Below, one piece after another: positions 6,944 through 16,340 of a stretch of 64,000 bases of DNA. Both the position numbers and the translations under genes were made by a program. A model generated the notes under the pieces. That model ran no database searches. It was not told the origin of the DNA and saw only the letters and a list, made by a program, of their open reading frames with translations. Source of the stretch: an uncultured Muribaculaceae bacterium (GTDB lineage Bacteria > Bacteroidota > Bacteroidia > Bacteroidales > Muribaculaceae); NCBI GenBank assembly GCA_947386115.1, contig CANDNO010000005.1, positions 1 to 64,000 on the forward strand. The letters are read 5' to 3'. Position 1 is the first letter of the stretch. Each line of letters starts with the position of its first letter.

Positions 6944-8188
6944 ATGAAAGTTATTCTTGTTTGTAATAGCGATTTGACGGGCGGAGCTGCTGTGGTGACT
7001 TACCGCCTGATGGTGGCGCTACGCGACATGGGTGTCGAGGCGTCGATGCTGGTTATGAACAAGCGGAGTAACGACCCTGACGTTCATGTCGTGGGGTCGG
7101 CTCTCGGCCGCAAGCTGCGCTTTGTGGGTGAGCGTGCCTACATCTTTGCTCACAACGGTTTTAACAGGACCGACCTTTTCAAGGTATCGTTGGCCAATAC
7201 GGGATTTGATATTTGGCGCCACAGGCTTGTCAAGGAGGCTGATGCCGTGATTTTGTCGTGGGTCAATCAGGGGTTGCTGTCACTCAAGGGCGTCAAACGT
7301 CTGGTCGATTCGGGCAAGCGGGTCCTGTGGGTGATGCACGACATGTGGTGCATGACCGGAGCTTGCCATCATGCGCTTGACTGCGAGGGATATAAGACTG
7401 AATGCGGACACTGCCGGTACATCAAGGGAGGAACGGTCGGCAACGATCTCTCTCGCTTGGGATGGAGGCGCAAGAAGCGTTTATATGAAAGCTGCCCGGA
7501 GTTGACAATAGTTGCTGTGAGCAACTGGCTCGCCGGTTGCGCGGGGCAGAGCAGCCTGCTCAGCGGCCATGACGTAAGGGTAATTCCTAATGTATTCCCT
7601 GACAATCTATTCTATATCGAGCCTCGCGGTATCGAACTGCCGCATGGTGTCGACTTGTCGAAGCGGCTAATTGTAATGGGTGCAGCACGTCTTGATGACC
7701 CGATAAAGGATTTCCCCACTGCTATTGCAGCTTTGAATCGCCTTGCCGAAAAACGCGAGGACATTGCCGGGAGATGTCAGGCAGTGTTTTATGGCGACCT
7801 GCGCGACCCATCGGTGCTCGCGGGACTGAGGTTCCCGCACGTCCACACCGGGCGCATAGCCGACCCGAATGTGTTACGCGAGCTGTTTTCAAGAGCCGAT
7901 GTGGTGCTGTCGACGTCGCTTTTCGAGACACTTCCGGGAACAATTATCGAGGGGATGGCCGGAGGATGCACGGCCGTGACAACCGGCAACGGCGGTCAAC
8001 GAGACATTGTCGACGATGGAGTGTCGGGGTACATAACATCGAGCAATCCCGAGGATATCGCCGAAGCTCTGTCACGTGCACTCGACAATCCGTGCGACAG
8101 ATCGCGGCAACATGAAATCATCGCCGAGCGGTTCGGAGCCGAATCTGTCGCCTTTAAGATGTTAGAATGTATTAAGAGCCGGCTCTAA
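6944..8188 (+). CDS. GT4-family glycosyltransferase
   Basis: A 414-residue retaining GT-B glycosyltransferase. The N-terminus MKVILVCNSDLTGGAA is the first Rossmann strand and glycine-rich turn. The C-terminal domain has the nucleotide-sugar EX7E signature at E328 and E336 within FETLPGTIIEG. The central segment (about 131-160) has a histidine- and cysteine-rich region, MHDMWCMTGACHHALDCEGY and then CGHC, seen in a Bacteroidetes subgroup of these enzymes and possibly binding metal. The acceptor is unknown; capsule or O-glycan synthesis is likely. The gene is alone, not in a polysaccharide operon. The start at 6944 is chosen because the promoter overlaps the earlier GTG. Confidence 0.88.
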   Translation: MKVILVCNSDLTGGAAVVTYRLMVALRDMGVEASMLVMNKRSNDPDVHVVGSALGRKLRFVGERAYIFAHNGFNRTDLFKVSLANTGFDIWRHRLVKEADAVILSWVNQGLLSLKGVKRLVDSGKRVLWVMHDMWCMTGACHHALDCEGYKTECGHCRYIKGGTVGNDLSRLGWRRKKRLYESCPELTIVAVSNWLAGCAGQSSLLSGHDVRVIPNVFPDNLFYIEPRGIELPHGVDLSKRLIVMGAARLDDPIKDFPTAIAALNRLAEKREDIAGRCQAVFYGDLRDPSVLAGLRFPHVHTGRIADPNVLRELFSRADVVLSTSLFETLPGTIIEGMAGGCTAVTTGNGGQRDIVDDGVSGYITSSNPEDIAEALSRALDNPCDRSRQHEIIAERFGAESVAFKMLECIKSRL

Positions 8189-8196
8189 AATCGGGG

Positions 8197-8670
8197 CTAA
8201 AGCTCGGTTACGTTGGCGAGTTCGTCCATGGTGATTCGACCGACGAGAAGCACGACGGTGATATCGGGCGTGTCCTCTACAATTATAAGGAACTCGTTCT
8301 GAGGCTCGTTGGCGCGAGGAACCGACAGTGTGCGCATGTACATCATTACCGACTCGTCGCCGTCTTTCATCTTCATTGTGCGTTCAAAACGGGGAGCACT
8401 TGAAATATACCGATTTACCATATTTTTAACCGCAGCTGTCGGTGCGGGCTCGTCGGCGTTGATTATCTGCACTTTGTCCAAGCGGCTCGAAAGTGCTTCG
8501 AGATCGACGGGATTAGTGCCCTTGTCGGGAAACGAAACGAGTTTGAGCATAGCTTGGTTGATGGAAATCGTGCTGACGCCTTTGATGTTATCACACTCTT
8601 CGGCAAGATCGAATGCCGAAGCGACCATGACGGTTGTCACGAATAGCAGCAGGCTTATAATTCGTTTCAT
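8197..8670 (-). CDS. DUF4252 exported protein
   Basis: A 157-residue protein with an N-terminal signal peptide (about 1-19, ending ASAF). The conserved core includes the start of the fold near FDLAEECDNIKG and a C-terminal EFLIIVEDTPDITVVLLVGRI, typical of DUF4252. Function is unknown. It overlaps the preceding anti-sigma-like gene by 4 bp and closes a three-gene cassette with an ECF sigma factor. It is probably the envelope-side output or sensor of that cassette. It converges with the glycosyltransferase, with only 8 bp between stops. Confidence 0.85.
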   Translation of the reverse strand: MKRIISLLLFVTTVMVASAFDLAEECDNIKGVSTISINQAMLKLVSFPDKGTNPVDLEALSSRLDKVQIINADEPAPTAAVKNMVNRYISSAPRFERTMKMKDGDESVMMYMRTLSVPRANEPQNEFLIIVEDTPDITVVLLVGRITMDELANVTEL

Positions 8671-9155
8671 ATATTATCGGATTGACTGTTTATTACTTCG
8701 ATTGCAACGGATGTGGCACGGCCGGCGCTCTCCGACCCTGCGTTGATCGTGCGCGACATGAGCTCGAGCACGCGGGTGGTGTGGGCCGCTACTTCCTCAC
8801 GGGTCATGCTGCCGATAATCTCCTCGTCGGTCATTTTGCCCGACGGGAGGACAAGAGTGACTACAATTGCTACCGTGGCTGCAACGGCGCCGGCGCGCAT
8901 GATCCAGCGACGCAGGCCAATCCGACGGGTTTTACGCTCCCGGTCAAGGCTGTAGATGGTCTCGTTTAAACGCTCCTCAAGCTCATCGGGAACCTGAATA
9001 TCGCCAAGAGCAAGAAACATATCGCGCTCGGCCTCAAGCTCGGGGTCGATGTAGTCGCCGGCAAAGTAACTGCGGAGTTCGCGCTCGCCCGAGAGGCTCA
9101 GCGTACCGTTGTAGTACTCGTCAAGCAAATATCTTATATAGTCGGTCTTATTCAT
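8667..9155 (-). CDS. Anti-sigma-like single-pass membrane protein
   Basis: A 162-residue protein with an acidic cytoplasmic part (about 1-80), a basic stretch KTRRIGLRRW, one membrane segment (about 86-105) and a periplasmic tail of about 55 residues. The N-terminus (YIRYLLDEYYNGTLSLSGERELRSYF) resembles the short helical region of Bacteroidetes anti-sigma factors that starts with a leucine/tyrosine-rich helix. There is no FecR domain or zinc HxxxCxxC motif. It overlaps the sigma gene by 4 bp upstream and the DUF4252 gene by 4 bp downstream, so coexpression and a role in holding the sigma factor are inferred from topology and context. Confidence 0.6.
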   Translation of the reverse strand: MNKTDYIRYLLDEYYNGTLSLSGERELRSYFAGDYIDPELEAERDMFLALGDIQVPDELEERLNETIYSLDRERKTRRIGLRRWIMRAGAVAATVAIVVTLVLPSGKMTDEEIIGSMTREEVAAHTTRVLELMSRTINAGSESAGRATSVAIEVINSQSDNI

Positions 9156-9640
9156 ATATTGGCAAAGTGTTTTCTAATAGTAGCTCTGGCACGGGATAAC
9201 AATGTGCGCACGTTGACATGGCTGAATCCCGTAGCCTCGACAATCTCGTCAAACTCGCAGCCGTCGACATCGCGCATAAGGATAACGCGGCGCTGCGTGT
9301 CGGGGAGGTCGTCGATAATTTCCATCACGTGCTCGACGCGATCTTTAATTGACAGGGCGGTGGCAGGATCGTGTGACATGTCGTGCTGAGTAGCGTCCTC
9401 GATGTCGCATGCCGGGTGCCGGCGCCGTGTAATGTCTATGGCCGCATTGCGGGCTGCAGTAACGGCATAGGCTTCTATGTTGCCGGCGCTTTCAAGCTTA
9501 GCCTGCTGCTGCCAGAGATTTATCACCGCATCCTGCACGGCATCCTGGGCGTCGGCAGTATCGGCAGTGAGTCTTATCGCCACAAGGTACATGCGGCGGT
9601 AATGTGGCATTACAAGCTGTTGAAAGCGTTCGGCGTTCAT
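9152..9640 (-). CDS. ECF-type RNA polymerase sigma factor
   Basis: A 162-residue sigma-70 family protein of the extracytoplasmic-function type, consisting only of regions 2 and 4. Region 2 (about 8-70) contains AVQDAVINLWQQ and AYAVTAARNAAIDITRRR. Region 4 (about 105-158) has the LPDTQRRVILMRDVDGCEFDEIVEATGFSHVNVRTLLSRAR helix-turn-helix, given here by position as residues 113-151. It is the first gene of a tightly overlapping cassette with the anti-sigma-like protein and DUF4252, so it is probably released by an envelope signal. It lies 74 bp after lpxB on the same strand. Confidence 0.92.
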   Translation of the reverse strand: MNAERFQQLVMPHYRRMYLVAIRLTADTADAQDAVQDAVINLWQQQAKLESAGNIEAYAVTAARNAAIDITRRRHPACDIEDATQHDMSHDPATALSIKDRVEHVMEIIDDLPDTQRRVILMRDVDGCEFDEIVEATGFSHVNVRTLLSRARATIRKHFANI

Positions 9641-9714
9641 TTTAAGGGTTAATAATTCACTTTATTAGCTAGACGTCCGATGCTTTGTTTTTGTGACAAA
9701 AAAAGTGAGAATTT

Positions 9715-10857
9715 TTATTGTTTGGTTTTAAATTGTTTCAAATCGTCGATGAGATGGCCGGCAGCAGTGGTGGCAGCTTTGTTGGTTCCGAGTCGACGGC
9801 GCATCACGGCATAGCCGTCGAGCTGAGCCTTGCGACCGGGAGTGTCGGGGAGGATTTTCGTCAGTTCGGCATCGACCGTGTCGGCAGTACACAGGTGCAT
9901 GAGCATCTCTGGCACGACAGCCTGATTGGCGATGAGATTGGGCAGCGAGACGAAGGGGATTTTCAGCAACCGCTTATACATATTATATACGAGCTTGCTG
10001 CCACCGTGGCGGAAGCATACTACCTGGGGCGTGCCGAGCAGGGCCGCCTCGAGCGTCGCGGTTCCACTCGTAACCAGGGCGATATCGGCCACGCCCACCA
10101 GTTGGAAAGTGGCGCCATGCACGACGGGCAGCTGAGTGAGCGAGCGATACAGCGAGTCATCGATCGAGGGTGCCCCGGCCACTACGGCCTGATACTCGGG
10201 ATGACGCGAAGCTACCTCGGCCATGATTGCCATGTTGTTTTTTATCTCGGAGACACGGCTACCGGGCACGAGAGCGAGGATAGGCTTGTCGGGGTCAAGA
10301 TTATGAGCTTTGGCAAACTCGGCTTGTGTGGGTAGCGAAGGAATGCGGGCATCAACCTCCTCGGCCGACGGATTTCCCACATAATCGACCTTGTAGTCAT
10401 GACGGCTCGAATAGAACTCGACCTCGAAAGGAAGGATCGAGTACATGCGCCTTACGTATTTCTTTATCTGCTTTACGCGCCCCTCTTTCCAGGCCCACAC
10501 CTTGGGCGAAATGTAATAATAGACAGGGATTCCGAGCTCGTAGGCATGGCGGGCAAGACGCAGGTTGAACGAAGGATAGTCTACGAGAATCACTGCATCG
10601 GGGTGACCGTCGCTAATAGCCTTTTTGGCTGTTTTGAGATTGCCTGTAACGGCTCCGAGATGTTTTATCACGTCGACAAATCCCATAAAGGCCATGTCGC
10701 GGTAATGGATAATAGGAGCATTGCCGGCAGCCTCGGCCATGAGGTCGCCGCCGAGGAAGTCGAACGTTGCATCCGGGTCAAGAGTCTTCAGAGCCTTGAT
10801 GAGTTCGGAGGCGTGCAGGTCGCCCGAGGCTTCGCCGGCTGATATGAAAAATTTCAT
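9715..10857 (-). CDS. lpxB: Lipid-A-disaccharide synthase LpxB
   Basis: LpxB joins UDP-2,3-diacylglucosamine and lipid X to form the disaccharide of lipid A at the inner membrane. The 380-residue sequence begins with the typical MKFFISAGEASGDLHASELI and has YYISPKVWAWKEGRVKQI, LPFEVEFY and the C-terminal TSGTATLEAALLGTPQVV nucleotide-sugar site. Length is normal. It starts 10 bp after the glycosidase gene on the same strand and so may be read from the divergent promoter at 13.19 kb. Confidence 0.96.
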   Translation of the reverse strand: MKFFISAGEASGDLHASELIKALKTLDPDATFDFLGGDLMAEAAGNAPIIHYRDMAFMGFVDVIKHLGAVTGNLKTAKKAISDGHPDAVILVDYPSFNLRLARHAYELGIPVYYYISPKVWAWKEGRVKQIKKYVRRMYSILPFEVEFYSSRHDYKVDYVGNPSAEEVDARIPSLPTQAEFAKAHNLDPDKPILALVPGSRVSEIKNNMAIMAEVASRHPEYQAVVAGAPSIDDSLYRSLTQLPVVHGATFQLVGVADIALVTSGTATLEAALLGTPQVVCFRHGGSKLVYNMYKRLLKIPFVSLPNLIANQAVVPEMLMHLCTADTVDAELTKILPDTPGRKAQLDGYAVMRRRLGTNKAATTAAGHLIDDLKQFKTKQ

Positions 10858-10867
10858 GATTATAATT

Positions 10868-13117
10868 TTATAATTTTGTAATTTTTACGGCATCGATGAG
10901 CGCATGGTTGGTCTTTCGATCCATGTTCTCGTTTTCGGGTTCAAGCGAGAGAGTGAGCATGTGGCTGCCTTTTTCAAGATGAGCCTTGATGGCTGTCGAT
11001 TCGCCCCAGTCGCTCCAGTTGCCCTCACCACGGTGAGGCAAGACTACGGCGCCGGCTCTGTTGCCGTCGATGGCCATAGTGCGGATGGCGGCGCTGCTCT
11101 CGGTCGTAACCGAACCGTTGCCGTTGGTATAAATGAGTCGTATTACATAATCACCTGTCTCGGGGACCGATACAGGAATACTGAGCGTCCCGGTCGAGTG
11201 GTCGGTTTCGACAAATCCGGCTCCGGTATAGCCCTTGATGTCACCTTTGGGCTGATATCTTACCTCGGCCGACTTCATAGCGGTTGTCGCACCGGGTATT
11301 TCAAACATCCACTCGGGGCGGTTTGACCGTGGCTGGGAAGCAAACGACTCGGTCACACCGTCATCTGAAACAGCTATCACCTGGTACTCGCCCGGCTCTG
11401 AAGCGTCAAACGTCGTAGTATTGACCTCGGCAATCCGCTGCCCGTCGCGCAAGACGGTGTAATGGTCGATGTACTCCACAGGGTTCCAGCGAAGCACATT
11501 CCCTTCGAGCCATGCCACCGGAGTGAGCGGCGCCTTGAGATTGGGGCGGCGGTTGACGGCAAGGGGTGCAGGAGTATTGTCGGCCATGACGATTTCAATG
11601 TTAAGTCTACCTTTTGCATTAGCCGGAATAAAAGGCTTATGCTTTTTACCATTGACAGTAAACGACTTGATTTCATCACCGTAGCCCTTGACCGTGATGT
11701 CGAGGGTGGCATCGCGATACTTGAATCCTTTGAGAGCGCGGTCGGCAGCCAACGCTTTGGGAACAAACGGATGGAAGGCGAGTCCATCGCGCTCAAACTC
11801 TATGCCGAACAGTATTTTATGAGTAAGGGCAATGTTGCCTGCTAGACACCATAGCATATTGCTCGAGTTAAGTTCAGTGGCGATGTCGCCGTTGTCAAGC
11901 ACAAAATTCTCCTTGTTGGTGCAGAAAAGAGCGGCCGGACGCACCACCGAACCTATTGCCTCCAGGACACCCTGCTCGTTGCCAACCTTGGCATTGGCCA
12001 TAGCCCAGTATGAAGCTACCCAGGGCCACAGGGCATTGTTGTGATAAGGCGGCATATCGGCAATCTGGGGATAGAATATCGCTACACCAAAGGGTGTAGT
12101 GGGATTACTCTCGGTAATGGTGCGAGCTCGTTCTTCAGGAGCTATGTCCCAGAGTATTGCAAGCGACTCGCCGAGAGTCTCGGCTCGCGGATTCATGATA
12201 AGATTATCGCCGCCATAAAGGTACATGCCGTAGTAGCCCTTGTCATCGAGCCACAGGTGCTCGTTGATGGCGTCGGCAATACTTTGAGACTCGGCGGCAT
12301 AATGGCGTGCTTCATCTTTGTGGCCCAACTCGGCGGCAATCTCCGACAGCACTTTTAGCGCCCGTGAATGAACGGTGCCGGTGCTCAGCGTTAGCGACTC
12401 GGCGATGTTGGCCGTCTGCATCCACCGTGGATGACTCTGCTGTCGCCAGTCGATGAACGAAGTCTCGCCTTTGACAAGCCCCGTAGCCGGGTCACGGTCA
12501 ACGAGGGCATCGTCATCGAGCGAGCGCTTGATTATGGGATAGATGTATTCAAGCCAGTCGCGGTCGCCGGTTGCCTTGTAAATCTCGTAGGCCGCGACGG
12601 CCCAGATGGCACGGTCGGTCGATATGGGCCAGGCACCACCGCTGCCGGTGTCCTGGATGATGCGACCGAGAGGATCGACTTTCTTCATGAGCGATATCTT
12701 CGAAGCCTCGGGCTGCATGTAGGCCATTGACAGGATGATGGAGTAGCTCACATCGCGCGTCCATACCCCACCCCATGCCGCGCCGGTGCGCAGCGTGGTG
12801 TCGGGTTCGACGGCGTTTACCATCTCGTCGAGGCCCATGTTGTAGATGGCGCGCTGCATGGTGCTCGAGGTCTCGAGCTGCGGGTATGAGCTTATATCGT
12901 TCTTTAGTTTCCACTCCGGTTTAATCCCCATGTAGTAACCGGGCCGGGCATGGTAGGTAGACTGTATCTCGGCGGGTGAAACTGCAATGGCCCGGTACTC
13001 GCCCTGGCGCACGGTATCACCCGTCCACACATAGGCGTCGGTTTCAACAAATACCTGAGCTCCGCACACAAAGGGGGTGAGCATCGCGGCCATAAATAAT
13101 CGGGCAAGTGATTTCAT
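10868..13117 (-). CDS. Secreted six-hairpin (MGH1-like) glycoside hydrolase with FN3-like and CBM-like domains
   Basis: A 749-residue exported protein with a signal peptide at about 1-20. The body (about 40-490) has the repeated helical hairpins of an (alpha/alpha)6 barrel, with WGGVWTRDVSYSIILSMAY and the later NNALWPWVASYWAMANAK, resembling MGH1-like, GH63-like or alpha-rhamnosidase-type enzymes. The candidate catalytic acids include Asp in the TRDVSY segment. A fibronectin-III-like stretch follows (about 530-600, TVLRDGQRIAEV), then a beta-sandwich similar to carbohydrate-binding modules 6/35 (about 630-749). The substrate is not predictable. It is the first gene of a minus-strand run leading into lpxB, under a promoter that mirrors the C69 peptidase promoter. 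Confidence 0.75.
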   Translation of the reverse strand: MKSLARLFMAAMLTPFVCGAQVFVETDAYVWTGDTVRQGEYRAIAVSPAEIQSTYHARPGYYMGIKPEWKLKNDISSYPQLETSSTMQRAIYNMGLDEMVNAVEPDTTLRTGAAWGGVWTRDVSYSIILSMAYMQPEASKISLMKKVDPLGRIIQDTGSGGAWPISTDRAIWAVAAYEIYKATGDRDWLEYIYPIIKRSLDDDALVDRDPATGLVKGETSFIDWRQQSHPRWMQTANIAESLTLSTGTVHSRALKVLSEIAAELGHKDEARHYAAESQSIADAINEHLWLDDKGYYGMYLYGGDNLIMNPRAETLGESLAILWDIAPEERARTITESNPTTPFGVAIFYPQIADMPPYHNNALWPWVASYWAMANAKVGNEQGVLEAIGSVVRPAALFCTNKENFVLDNGDIATELNSSNMLWCLAGNIALTHKILFGIEFERDGLAFHPFVPKALAADRALKGFKYRDATLDITVKGYGDEIKSFTVNGKKHKPFIPANAKGRLNIEIVMADNTPAPLAVNRRPNLKAPLTPVAWLEGNVLRWNPVEYIDHYTVLRDGQRIAEVNTTTFDASEPGEYQVIAVSDDGVTESFASQPRSNRPEWMFEIPGATTAMKSAEVRYQPKGDIKGYTGAGFVETDHSTGTLSIPVSVPETGDYVIRLIYTNGNGSVTTESSAAIRTMAIDGNRAGAVVLPHRGEGNWSDWGESTAIKAHLEKGSHMLTLSLEPENENMDRKTNHALIDAVKITKL

Positions 13118-13172
13118 AATGTGATGATACGTTATTTTAATATACTATAGTGGTTGATTGGTGAATATTTGC

Positions 13173-13194
13173 TATCTTTGAACTTTCAAAGATA
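13173..13194. promoter_or_regulatory. Mirror-image divergent promoter palindrome
   Basis: TATCTTTGAA, a 2-bp spacer and the exact inverse TTCAAAGATA form a 22-bp palindrome with 10-bp arms. Each arm holds a perfect TAnnTTTG -7 box, one facing right toward the C69 peptidase (ATG 13234) and one facing left toward the glycosidase (ATG ending at 13117). The two start sites would lie in or beside the opposite box, so the promoters should exclude one another. A TTG at 13154-13156 is slightly close (16 bp) for the rightward promoter. Confidence 0.65.
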
Positions 13195-13233
13195 CATTAT
13201 TAGCCACAGAATTAAAAATCTTATCACAAAAAT

Positions 13234-14865
13234 ATGGTAAAACGACTATCGACTCTTTCTACACTGGTAGCAATGGCAACCATCTCCACTCTTGCCTGCA
13301 CCAGCCTTATAGCCGGTAAGGGCGCAACCGCCGACGGCTCGGTGATGATAACCTATGCGGCCGACAGCCACAACCTCTTCGGCGAGCTTTACAGCCAGCC
13401 GGCCGCCACCCATCCCAAGGGCGCGATGCGCCGTGTAATCGACTGGGACTCTCAAAAATACCTTGGCGAGATACCCGAGGCAGAGCAGACCTACGCCACC
13501 ATAGGCAACATGAACGAGCACGGCCTTGCCATAGCCGAGAGCACCTGGGGTGGCCGCGAGGAGCTCGAGGGCTCGGGCCTCATCGACTATGGCTCGCTCA
13601 TCTATATCACCCTGCAGCGCGCACGCACCGCCCGCGAGGCCATCATGGTAATGACCGATCTCGTTGACCGCTACGGCTATGCCTCGAGCGGCGAGTCATT
13701 CTCCATCGCCGACCCTAACGAGGCCTGGATCATGGAACTCATAGGCAAGGGCAAGGATAACCCCGGCGCCGTGTGGGTGGCCATGCGAGTGCCCGACGAC
13801 TGCATCGCCGGACATGCCAACCACTCGCGCATCCACAAATTCCCGCTAAAGAATAAAAAGGAATGCATATACTCGCCCGACGTCATCGACTTTGCCCGCA
13901 GCAAGGGTTACTTCGACGGCAAGGATGAGGATTTCAGCTTCTCGCGCGCATACGCTGTTTACGATTTCGGAGCTCTGCGTGGCTGTGATGCCCGCGTGTG
14001 GAGCTACTACAACGCCCACGCCGACGGCATGGACCGTTACCTGCCCTGGATCTATGAGGCATCGGGCGAGGTAATGCCCCTGTGGGTAAAACCCAACCAC
14101 AAGCTCACGGCCGACGACATGAAGAACATGATGCGCGACCACTACGAGGGCACCCCGTTTGACATGACAAAAGATGTAGGTGCCGGTCCCTATGCCGTGC
14201 CTTACCGCTGGCGCCCGATGACGTTCAAGGTCGACGATGCCGAGTACACCCACGAGCGCGCCATAGCCACACAGCAGACCGGATTCTCGTTCGTGGCCTG
14301 CCTGCGCGACAATGTCCCTGACTATCTCAAGGGTCTCCTGTGGTTCGGTACCGACGACGCCAACACATGTGTTTACCTGCCCATCTTCTGTTCGGTAAAA
14401 CGCGTTCCCGCATCACTTGGACACGGCGATACAAACACGCTCGACTGGAGCTCCAATTTCTGGGTCAACAACTACGTTGCCAACCAGGCATATAACCGCT
14501 ACTCACAGATGATTCCCGACATACGCCGAGTGCAGAAAGAACTTGAAGACTCAATCAAAGTTGATGTCGCTGTAGTCGAGGAGCAGGTTCGCGCCTTTGA
14601 CCGCGAGGACGCGCTCGACATCGTACAGTTCCTGGCCGACCACTGGAGCGACAACGCCACACGCCGCTACAAGGAGCTTGGCGACTTCCTGTTTGTCAAA
14701 TACATGGACGGAAACATCAAGAAGCAGAACGAGGACGGCTCGTTCAAGCGCACCGACGAGGGCATACCCGCTTACCCCGATTTCGGCGGATATGACGATC
14801 CCCGCTATTTCGAGAACATAGCCAAAGAGACAGGCGACCACCTGAAAGTCAAAGAAATCAAATAA
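13234..14865 (+). CDS. C69-family dipeptidase (Ntn hydrolase)
   Basis: A 543-residue peptidase of family C69. The N-terminal leader ends at ...STLA and exposes Cys22 in the sequence [15 protein letters not shown], the expected N-terminal nucleophile after removal of the leader. Family stretches such as [17 protein letters not shown] and the [10 protein letters not shown] segment follow. Length (about 520 residues mature) is normal. Activity on short peptides in the periplasm or outside is expected from the family. It overlaps queF by one base (TAATG), so the two are cotranscribed from the mirror-image promoter. Confidence 0.92.
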   Translation: MVKRLSTLSTLVAMATISTLACTSLIAGKGATADGSVMITYAADSHNLFGELYSQPAATHPKGAMRRVIDWDSQKYLGEIPEAEQTYATIGNMNEHGLAIAESTWGGREELEGSGLIDYGSLIYITLQRARTAREAIMVMTDLVDRYGYASSGESFSIADPNEAWIMELIGKGKDNPGAVWVAMRVPDDCIAGHANHSRIHKFPLKNKKECIYSPDVIDFARSKGYFDGKDEDFSFSRAYAVYDFGALRGCDARVWSYYNAHADGMDRYLPWIYEASGEVMPLWVKPNHKLTADDMKNMMRDHYEGTPFDMTKDVGAGPYAVPYRWRPMTFKVDDAEYTHERAIATQQTGFSFVACLRDNVPDYLKGLLWFGTDDANTCVYLPIFCSVKRVPASLGHGDTNTLDWSSNFWVNNYVANQAYNRYSQMIPDIRRVQKELEDSIKVDVAVVEEQVRAFDREDALDIVQFLADHWSDNATRRYKELGDFLFVKYMDGNIKKQNEDGSFKRTDEGIPAYPDFGGYDDPRYFENIAKETGDHLKVKEIK

Positions 14866-15335
14866 TGAGAACCGACGAACAACTCACCGGTGTTACCCTG
14901 TTAGGTAACACCGGTGTTAAATATCCCACACAGTACGCTCCCGAGGTGCTCGAGACATTTATCAACAAGCACCCCGGCCGCGAATATCTGGTGACATTCA
15001 CCTGCCCCGAGTTCACCTCGCTATGCCCCAAGACAGGGCAGCCCGATTTTGCAAAAATCATCATCAACTACATCCCGCGCGAGCGCATGGTCGAGAGCAA
15101 GAGCCTCAAGCTCTACCTGTTCTCGTTCCGCAACCACGGCGATTTTCACGAGGACTGCATCAACATCATCCTCAACGACCTGGTAAAGCTCATGGACCCG
15201 CTTTACATTGAAGTGCGCGGCCTGTTCACTCCCCGAGGGGGCATATCCATCTACCCCTTTGCCAACTATGGCGACGCGGATCACCAGTGGCTTGTAAAAG
15301 ACCGTCTAAAAGCGTCATTCCTTGAAACTTTCTAA
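14865..15335 (+). CDS. queF: NADPH-dependent preQ0 reductase QueF
   Basis: QueF reduces 7-cyano-7-deazaguanine (preQ0) to preQ1, the precursor that is inserted into tRNA and later modified by QueA. The 156-residue protein is of the short, single-domain type. The nucleophilic Cys54 lies in [10 protein letters not shown] with Asp61, and the C-terminal [17 protein letters not shown] is the NADPH/substrate region. It starts in the stop codon of the C69 gene and overlaps the next gene by 14 bp. Confidence 0.96.
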   Translation: MRTDEQLTGVTLLGNTGVKYPTQYAPEVLETFINKHPGREYLVTFTCPEFTSLCPKTGQPDFAKIIINYIPRERMVESKSLKLYLFSFRNHGDFHEDCINIILNDLVKLMDPLYIEVRGLFTPRGGISIYPFANYGDADHQWLVKDRLKASFLETF

Positions 15336-16338
15336 CTGCATACTGTCGCTTGTCGCCCTGGCAACGCTTGCCGCCGGCATTGACGCCCGGGCGTGCACTT
15401 CGGCCATCGTGGGCAGGAGCCGTTCGGCAAGCGGGTCGACGCTGTTGTGGAAACACCGCGACACCGGGGCGCCACACAACTTCATCGCACGCCACGAGGC
15501 TACCGATTCGACCCTGGAATACATCGCCCTGCACAACTGCGACGACACTGCCGGACGGGAAGCCTGGATAGGGATGAACCGCGCCGGCTTTGCCGTGATG
15601 AACACAGCCTCTTATAACCTCGTGCCCGACACCGCCACGGTCAAGGACCGCGAGGGGCTTGTAATGACAGCAGCCCTGCAGAAGTGCCGCACCATCAACG
15701 ACTTCAAACTGCTGCTTGATTCATTACCACGACCTATGGGCGTGCAGGCCAACTTCGGCGTGATCGACGCCTCGGGCAACGCCGCCTACTTCGAGACCCA
15801 CGACCATGGCTACAAAATATATGGCGTAGCCGACAGCGCAGCAATCGTCCGAACCAATTACTCGCACTCGGGAGGGCCCGAAGGCCGACTCGGGGTGGCA
15901 CGCGAAGGTATAGCCAATCTATACCTTAGATGCACGCCAAGCATAGCCAAAGAAGATATGATCGGCAACCTGTCACGCCGTCTGTTCGACCCCGATTCGG
16001 GCTTCGACATCACACAGACCGACATTCAAGAGGCTGTCGACAACGGTGACTTCATTCCTCGTTATATCTCTACTGCCTCAATCGTCATCGAAGCCGTCCC
16101 GTCGGCAACAGGCGACGGCTCGGAATACGTGATGTGGACCATGCTGGGCTACCCTCCGTGTGCCGACGTCTATAAAGTCACATTCGACAGCATTCCGGCC
16201 CAAGTAAAACCAGGCAGCGACGGAATAACCGATGCCGAGCGTAAAGCCGACCGAAAGAAATCGCAGGTCTACGACGGCCGAAAGCAAGGCAAACACCGTA
16301 TTATCAACATATCAAAACTACGTGAATTAACCGATTAA
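15322..16338 (+). CDS. Exported Ntn-hydrolase, C45/C69-like acyltransferase or amidase
   Basis: A 338-residue protein starting at TTG 15322, the only start that gives an intact signal peptide (about 1-24); an in-frame stop lies 15 bp upstream and no ATG is near. Cleavage after ARA leaves Cys25 in CTSAIVGRS as the N-terminal nucleophile, the hallmark of Ntn hydrolases such as choloylglycine hydrolase and acyl-CoA:6-APA acyltransferase relatives. [18 protein letters not shown] and the [16 protein letters not shown] segment also fit. It overlaps queF by 14 bp. The substrate is unknown; conjugated bile acids, N-acyl amides or peptides are possible. Confidence 0.72.
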   Translation: MKLSNCILSLVALATLAAGIDARACTSAIVGRSRSASGSTLLWKHRDTGAPHNFIARHEATDSTLEYIALHNCDDTAGREAWIGMNRAGFAVMNTASYNLVPDTATVKDREGLVMTAALQKCRTINDFKLLLDSLPRPMGVQANFGVIDASGNAAYFETHDHGYKIYGVADSAAIVRTNYSHSGGPEGRLGVAREGIANLYLRCTPSIAKEDMIGNLSRRLFDPDSGFDITQTDIQEAVDNGDFIPRYISTASIVIEAVPSATGDGSEYVMWTMLGYPPCADVYKVTFDSIPAQVKPGSDGITDAERKADRKKSQVYDGRKQGKHRIINISKLRELTD

Positions 16339-16340
16339 TA

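Noticed and set aside
8174..8185. 12-bp palindrome AGAGCCGGCTCT at the end of the glycosyltransferase
   Set aside because: It has no loop and no T-run, so it cannot be a normal terminator; it lies within coding sequence.
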